From NCBI RefSeq assembly GCF_000187245.1, contig NC_027861.1, positions 620,001 to 684,000 on the forward strand: 64,000 nucleotides of DNA, read 5' to 3'. The translations under genes were made by a program, and so were the position numbers. Below are positions 60,223 through 64,000 of the stretch, piece after piece. This DNA is from Ogataea parapolymorpha DL-1. Its lineage: Eukaryota > Ascomycota > Pichiomycetes > Pichiales > Pichiaceae. The notes below the pieces were generated by a model that searched no databases, was not told where the DNA came from, and was given only the letters and a program-made list of their open reading frames with translations. Numbering within the stretch: the first letter of the stretch is position 1; each line of letters starts with the position of its first letter.

Positions 60223-62298
60223 ATGGAGAAAGAAATCACTTTCTTTGTCTTCGACCAGTCGCCGAGCATGGCATCCAAATTGGACGCCTGCTTAGACTTG
60301 GCACTTGGGCTGATTCTACGCAGCGCCATGCGTGGCAAGAAGACCGATCTCTTTGGCATCGCCAAGCTCCATGACAAACACACAGATAACCCTATGGACA
60401 CGATCAGCCCCGGAAACTGGAACAACTGTGTTCTTGAGGGCCCGGAGCACTACGACTGGGACCGCATGGCGCGATTGAAGGACGTTGTCAGAATCAATGC
60501 AGACCCTGTGGACGAGCTGGAGGTAGACTTGCCGCGGTCACTGGCCATCGTTCTGCAGAAGATCATGGAGATGAACCCGAAAAAGACAAAAAAAGAGAAG
60601 TACACCATCTATGTCATGTCAGATATGCAAAATCCAACCAATTGGGATCAGCTCACTGAGCTCGTGAGCACCGCTGCCATCGGCTACAACGCCCTAATTA
60701 CGATAGTAAGCTGCATGGCCGAAACAGAGGCCGAGAGCAACGTGGTGTCTGCCAATCTTGACCAGATCGACGAACTGATGGCTCGGCTGCAGAAGAGCAA
60801 CGGTCGTGCCTCGCTGTCATATTTCTGCGGCCTGGAGCAGTTCCGCGACCTGCTACGCTGGGAAAAGGAGCCTGTGCGAATATACCGTGCTGCGCGATTG
60901 TTTACGGGCGAGGTCAGGATGGGGTGCGACTTGTACAGTCTGGACCTGAAGAACTGTGCGTCAGCGCTCCGATTGGACAAGAAAGAGCTGAAATTGTACG
61001 CTGGTGACTACGATCCGGTCTCCGATGCTCTGACCGTCAAATTCCAGGCTGACGCTTATCCGCTAACAAAGAGCCAGAAAATGCAGTTTACTCACGAAAT
61101 GGGCATCCACCAAGACCCCGACTCGGACACTCGCCATCTGGTCGAGCTCAAACATACCACGGACAAGTACGTTACCTTCGAACCGGATAGCCAGTCGACA
61201 GAGCCGCGGTTTCTGGACGCGACAGAGGTCCAAGAGGCATATCGCTACGGCTCGTCGACGGTGCCGGTCACTTCGTCGCTGAAGCAGCTGCTGAATATCA
61301 ACACGTATGCCGGGCTCGACATTTTACAATTTGTGCGTCGCAAAAGTATTCCGCCGTGGTATTTCCACGGAGAAGCCGAAATTCTGCTAAATAACCAGAA
61401 CAGCTCAGTGCGCGACCAGTTCGGGTTCAACATGCTTGCACAGGCGCTGCTGGAGCACGATTTGGTGGCGATAGTGCGCTACGTCAAGCGGAACGCAGGT
61501 ACCGCGCGTTTGGCAGCAATGAGCCCGTGCATCGTGCTGACGGACGCTACAAAGTACAAGCACGAGCTGCAGACGGGCGACAAGCGCAAGCTGGAGGAGA
61601 TGGACGGTGAGCCCGACCATTACGGGTTTTCCCTGGTCGCGCTTCCGTTTGCCGAGGATGAGCGGTTGTCGACGTTTGCGAAGCTGAGCGGGGTGGCTGA
61701 AAGCAATGGCGGGGATAATTTGGGCAGCGAGAATTTTCCAAGTGAGCAGATGTTGCAGGAGATGGGCCAGCTGGTGGATCTGATGGATTTGGACGGACCG
61801 GGCAGCTTGAAAAAACCGGAAGATCACCGGTTTGTGGAACTGAACGACCCAGAATCGTTCCCTATTCCGACAGAGGAAATGCTTGGTGATGACCCATCGA
61901 TGTTCCGTGTGAGCGAGTCCACGCGTCGGCTGTTGAGACAGAACTCGCCAAAACTGCACTATATTTCGCACCTGATGCGGGAGGTGTATTTGCGACAGCT
62001 AAAAGCAGCACAAAAAATCGGCGATCGCTACGAGACACTTTTTGAGACGGCCGAGAAGATGTCTGAAGAGTACAGCCGATTTGTGGAGGAGCTGTTTGGA
62101 AGGAAGTGCGAGTTCCGGTCGCCGGTAGAGCTAGGGGAGCAGACGGCCGAAATCGACGCAGTTTGTAGTCGTCTGGAGCAGCTGCTTGATATCAAGCCGG
62201 TTCCAGAGGTTTCGGCAACTTCCAAACCGGCCAACGACCAGCGGACGCAGCCTACGATGTCGATCGATGCGCTGCTTAACAGCGTGCTACCAGGATGA
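60223..62298 (+). CDS. YKU80: Ku80 DNA-end-binding subunit
   Basis: Partner of Yku70 in the ring-shaped Ku heterodimer that binds DNA ends for non-homologous end joining and telomere maintenance. The N-terminal von Willebrand-A-like domain begins ITFFVFDQSPSMASKL and includes YTIYVMSDMQNPTNWDQL. The beta-barrel core follows (SIPPWYFHGEAEILLNNQ, then ALLEHDLVAIVRYVKRNAGT, then GFSLVALPFAEDER), and a helical C-terminal arm extends to about residue 650. A DNA-PKcs-type C-terminal domain is absent, as in yeast. It has 691 residues (629 in S. cerevisiae). YKU80, HFD1, MED11, MGR3 and ASC1 all lie within YMR106-116 in S. cerevisiae, which supports the call. Confidence 0.93.
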   Translation: MEKEITFFVFDQSPSMASKLDACLDLALGLILRSAMRGKKTDLFGIAKLHDKHTDNPMDTISPGNWNNCVLEGPEHYDWDRMARLKDVVRINADPVDELEVDLPRSLAIVLQKIMEMNPKKTKKEKYTIYVMSDMQNPTNWDQLTELVSTAAIGYNALITIVSCMAETEAESNVVSANLDQIDELMARLQKSNGRASLSYFCGLEQFRDLLRWEKEPVRIYRAARLFTGEVRMGCDLYSLDLKNCASALRLDKKELKLYAGDYDPVSDALTVKFQADAYPLTKSQKMQFTHEMGIHQDPDSDTRHLVELKHTTDKYVTFEPDSQSTEPRFLDATEVQEAYRYGSSTVPVTSSLKQLLNINTYAGLDILQFVRRKSIPPWYFHGEAEILLNNQNSSVRDQFGFNMLAQALLEHDLVAIVRYVKRNAGTARLAAMSPCIVLTDATKYKHELQTGDKRKLEEMDGEPDHYGFSLVALPFAEDERLSTFAKLSGVAESNGGDNLGSENFPSEQMLQEMGQLVDLMDLDGPGSLKKPEDHRFVELNDPESFPIPTEEMLGDDPSMFRVSESTRRLLRQNSPKLHYISHLMREVYLRQLKAAQKIGDRYETLFETAEKMSEEYSRFVEELFGRKCEFRSPVELGEQTAEIDAVCSRLEQLLDIKPVPEVSATSKPANDQRTQPTMSIDALLNSVLPG

Positions 62299-62370
62299 GC
62301 GGTGCACGACCGGTAAATAAATATAAATAAAATATTTAATTATACCACCGTAGCACAAGTGCTTAAATTC

Positions 62371-64000
62371 ATGTCGTTTGAAAAAATCGGTCTATTTGCG
62401 GCAAGCCCGGCAACTTCGCGCGCGACAGCAGTGCATTTGTCGTATGACGCGAAGTCTGATAGAATTGTCTACGCAAGCGGCAAATGCGTGTATATTCGAT
62501 CGGTGTCTAAGCCAGACGAGAGCATCCAGTTTGGAGGCCACAACTACCCCGCCACGGTGGCGAAGTTCTCTCCATCGGGCTTTTACGTTGCTTCTGGCGA
62601 CGAGAGTGGCAACGTGAAGGTTTGGGACTGTGTTTCGGAAGAGCTGATTGTGAAAGGAGACTATTCGATCATCAGCGGCCGGATCAACGACCTTGCATGG
62701 GACGCAGACTCCAGCAGGATTATTGCTGTGGGCGATGGACGAGAGCGGTACGGCCATTGTTTCACGGCTGACTCAGGGAACACCGTTGGCGAGATATCTG
62801 GCCACAGCGCGCCCATCAACGCCGTGAGTATTCGGCCGTGCAGACCGTACCGGGCAGTGACCGTTTCGGACGACGCTGGAATGGTTTTCTTGCAAGGACC
62901 ACCGTTCAAGTTTGCGCAATCCGTCCGCGGCCACCACACCAACTTTGTCAGAGACGTCAAGTTCAGCAAGGACGGCAGCTACGCCGTCAGTGTCGGGTCG
63001 GACCGTCTAATTGTGGTGTATGATGGCAAGACGGGCGATTTTGTGCGCAAGATCGAAGGTGTGCACTCGGCGGGCATTTTTGGCGTCGACTGGGTTGACG
63101 AGCACAGTTTCATCACGTGTTCCGCGGACGGCTCGATCAAATTGACCAATGTCGACGGAGAAACGTCCAGAACGTGGCAGCTGGAGCAAAAGCTCGAAAA
63201 CCAGTTTGTCGGCTGTGTCAACACCAACGAGTACGTTCTCGGACTCGCGTTGAGCGGCGATTTGTACTATTTTGCCGACTCGTCCGAATCCCCCGTTAGG
63301 ATTGTGTACGGCCACCAAAAGTCCATCACGGCGCTGTCTCCTGTGGTGGACGGAATCGTCTATTCGGGCAGCTACGACGGCAGAGTCATGAAATGGGACC
63401 TTGCGACGAAGACGGGCGATCTGGTCACGGGCCAGACGCACTCCAATTTGGTCGTCAACATCGCAAACATAGAAAACGGCGTTGTCACCGTTGGCTGGGA
63501 CGACGCAATAAAACATCTAGACTCTGGAAAACTGGCCACTACCACCACGGTGTCGAAACAACCTATCCAGGCCGATTTTGGAGCCGAGTTCGGCGCAGTG
63601 ATCACCGACGATGAGCTTATTTTGCTCGACCCACAGGGCAGAGAAGTTGCGCGGCACAGACTGGACTACAGCCCAAGTTCTGTGGCTGTGTCTTCAGCGT
63701 ACATTGTCGTGACCAATGCGGCAACTTTCGCCGTCAATGTGTACGACAAACAATTCAAGCTGGTTGGAACGGCGGCTCCGATGCGTGCACGTCCGTCTGT
63801 CTCGAAAATCTCGCCGAACGGGGAATTTTTGGCCTGTGGAGACGTCAACGGTAAAATCCACTGCTACAGGCTGGCTGACCTGTCCTTGGTGACTACCAGA
63901 TGGGCATTCCATACATCCAGAATCAACTCTCTCTCCTGGAACGCAGACAACGACCACGTTGTTTCTGGATCGCTGGACACCAACATCATAGTGTACTCGG
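62371..64000 (+). CDS. AIP1: Actin-interacting protein 1 (5' part)
   Basis: WD40 protein that works with cofilin to disassemble and cap actin filaments at cortical patches. The gene starts at the ATG at 62371 and stays open to the window end, 543 complete codons, so roughly the last 70 residues are missing if it matches S. cerevisiae Aip1 (615). Clear matches are SGDESGNVKVWD, VGDGRERYG, GNTVGEISGHSAPINAVSI, FLQGPPFKFA, FVRDVKFSKDGSYAVSVGSD, YSGSYDGRVMKWD and, near the end, RWAFHTSRINSLSWN and SGSLDTNIIVYS. The two seven-bladed propellers are the only domains. No stop or frameshift interrupts the visible part. Confidence 0.95.
   Translation, partial: MSFEKIGLFAASPATSRATAVHLSYDAKSDRIVYASGKCVYIRSVSKPDESIQFGGHNYPATVAKFSPSGFYVASGDESGNVKVWDCVSEELIVKGDYSIISGRINDLAWDADSSRIIAVGDGRERYGHCFTADSGNTVGEISGHSAPINAVSIRPCRPYRAVTVSDDAGMVFLQGPPFKFAQSVRGHHTNFVRDVKFSKDGSYAVSVGSDRLIVVYDGKTGDFVRKIEGVHSAGIFGVDWVDEHSFITCSADGSIKLTNVDGETSRTWQLEQKLENQFVGCVNTNEYVLGLALSGDLYYFADSSESPVRIVYGHQKSITALSPVVDGIVYSGSYDGRVMKWDLATKTGDLVTGQTHSNLVVNIANIENGVVTVGWDDAIKHLDSGKLATTTTVSKQPIQADFGAEFGAVITDDELILLDPQGREVARHRLDYSPSSVAVSSAYIVVTNAATFAVNVYDKQFKLVGTAAPMRARPSVSKISPNGEFLACGDVNGKIHCYRLADLSLVTTRWAFHTSRINSLSWNADNDHVVSGSLDTNIIVYS

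Noticed and set aside
1..64000. Transposons, CRISPR arrays, rRNA, telomeric or centromeric repeats, horizontally acquired genes
   Set aside because: No transposase, reverse transcriptase, terminal repeats, spaced direct-repeat arrays or bacterial-looking genes were seen. Differences in third-position G/C between the first 9 kb and 18-40 kb are gradual and occur in conserved yeast genes, so they do not indicate transfer.

Overview
This window looks like a nuclear chromosome segment of a budding yeast, most likely a methylotrophic Pichiaceae species of the Ogataea (Hansenula) type. CTG codons fall where conserved leucines are expected (for example the WD40 repeats of ASC1), which argues against the CUG-Ser and CUG-Ala clades. 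Genes are almost all intronless, intergenic spaces are short, and gene order repeatedly matches short blocks of Saccharomyces cerevisiae order as I remember it. The species assignment is inference; I could not search a database.

I support 44 protein-coding genes (the last cut by the window end), one spliceosomal intron and one intron-encoded box C/D snoRNA. Layout: 0-9 kb carries UME6, then CBS2-MSS116-RKM2-CAB5 and the desaturase gene OLE1. 8.7-15.3 kb has ECM25, NUC1, a PPR-like mitochondrial protein (candidate CBP1) and NOP58. 15.4-25.9 kb is FAR3-STB2-VPH1-BUB2-MUD2-LHS1, an order that interleaves two S. cerevisiae whole-genome-duplication tracks. 26-31 kb has MED1, a C2H2 regulator with an unusually long upstream region, and KAR5. 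31-42 kb has PNS1-SME1-MTR10, an unknown serine-rich protein, a carnitine acetyltransferase, SF3B6/p14 and ORC3. 42-49.5 kb has an unknown KEN-box protein, PSR1, thioredoxin, NUG1, YND1 and TMA20. 50-57 kb has an OCH1-family mannosyltransferase, MRPL9, a Yap-type bZIP, MRPL6, IMP3, an unknown type I membrane protein, HFD1 and MED11. 57-64 kb has ASC1 with snR24/U24 in its intron, MGR3, YKU80 and the 5' part of AIP1.

Functionally this is a mixed housekeeping region: ribosome biogenesis (NOP58, IMP3, NUG1), mitochondrial gene expression (CBS2, MSS116, candidate CBP1, MRPL9, MRPL6), splicing (SME1, MUD2, SF3B6), Mediator (MED1, MED11), secretory-pathway proteins (LHS1, YND1, OCH1-like, V-ATPase a subunit), cell cycle (BUB2, ORC3, FAR3) and lipid/acyl metabolism (OLE1, CAB5, carnitine acetyltransferase, HFD1). 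There are no transposons, CRISPR arrays, rRNA genes or convincing tRNA genes. The most striking features are the tight convergent packing (all eleven convergent pairs have stops within 44 bp, three pairs overlapping and one abutting), the conserved intronic snoRNA, a possible signal-bearing thioredoxin isoform, a recurring GTCGATCG promoter motif, and the dense inverted repeats in the OLE1 promoter. I did not find anything that clearly amounts to a new biological system.
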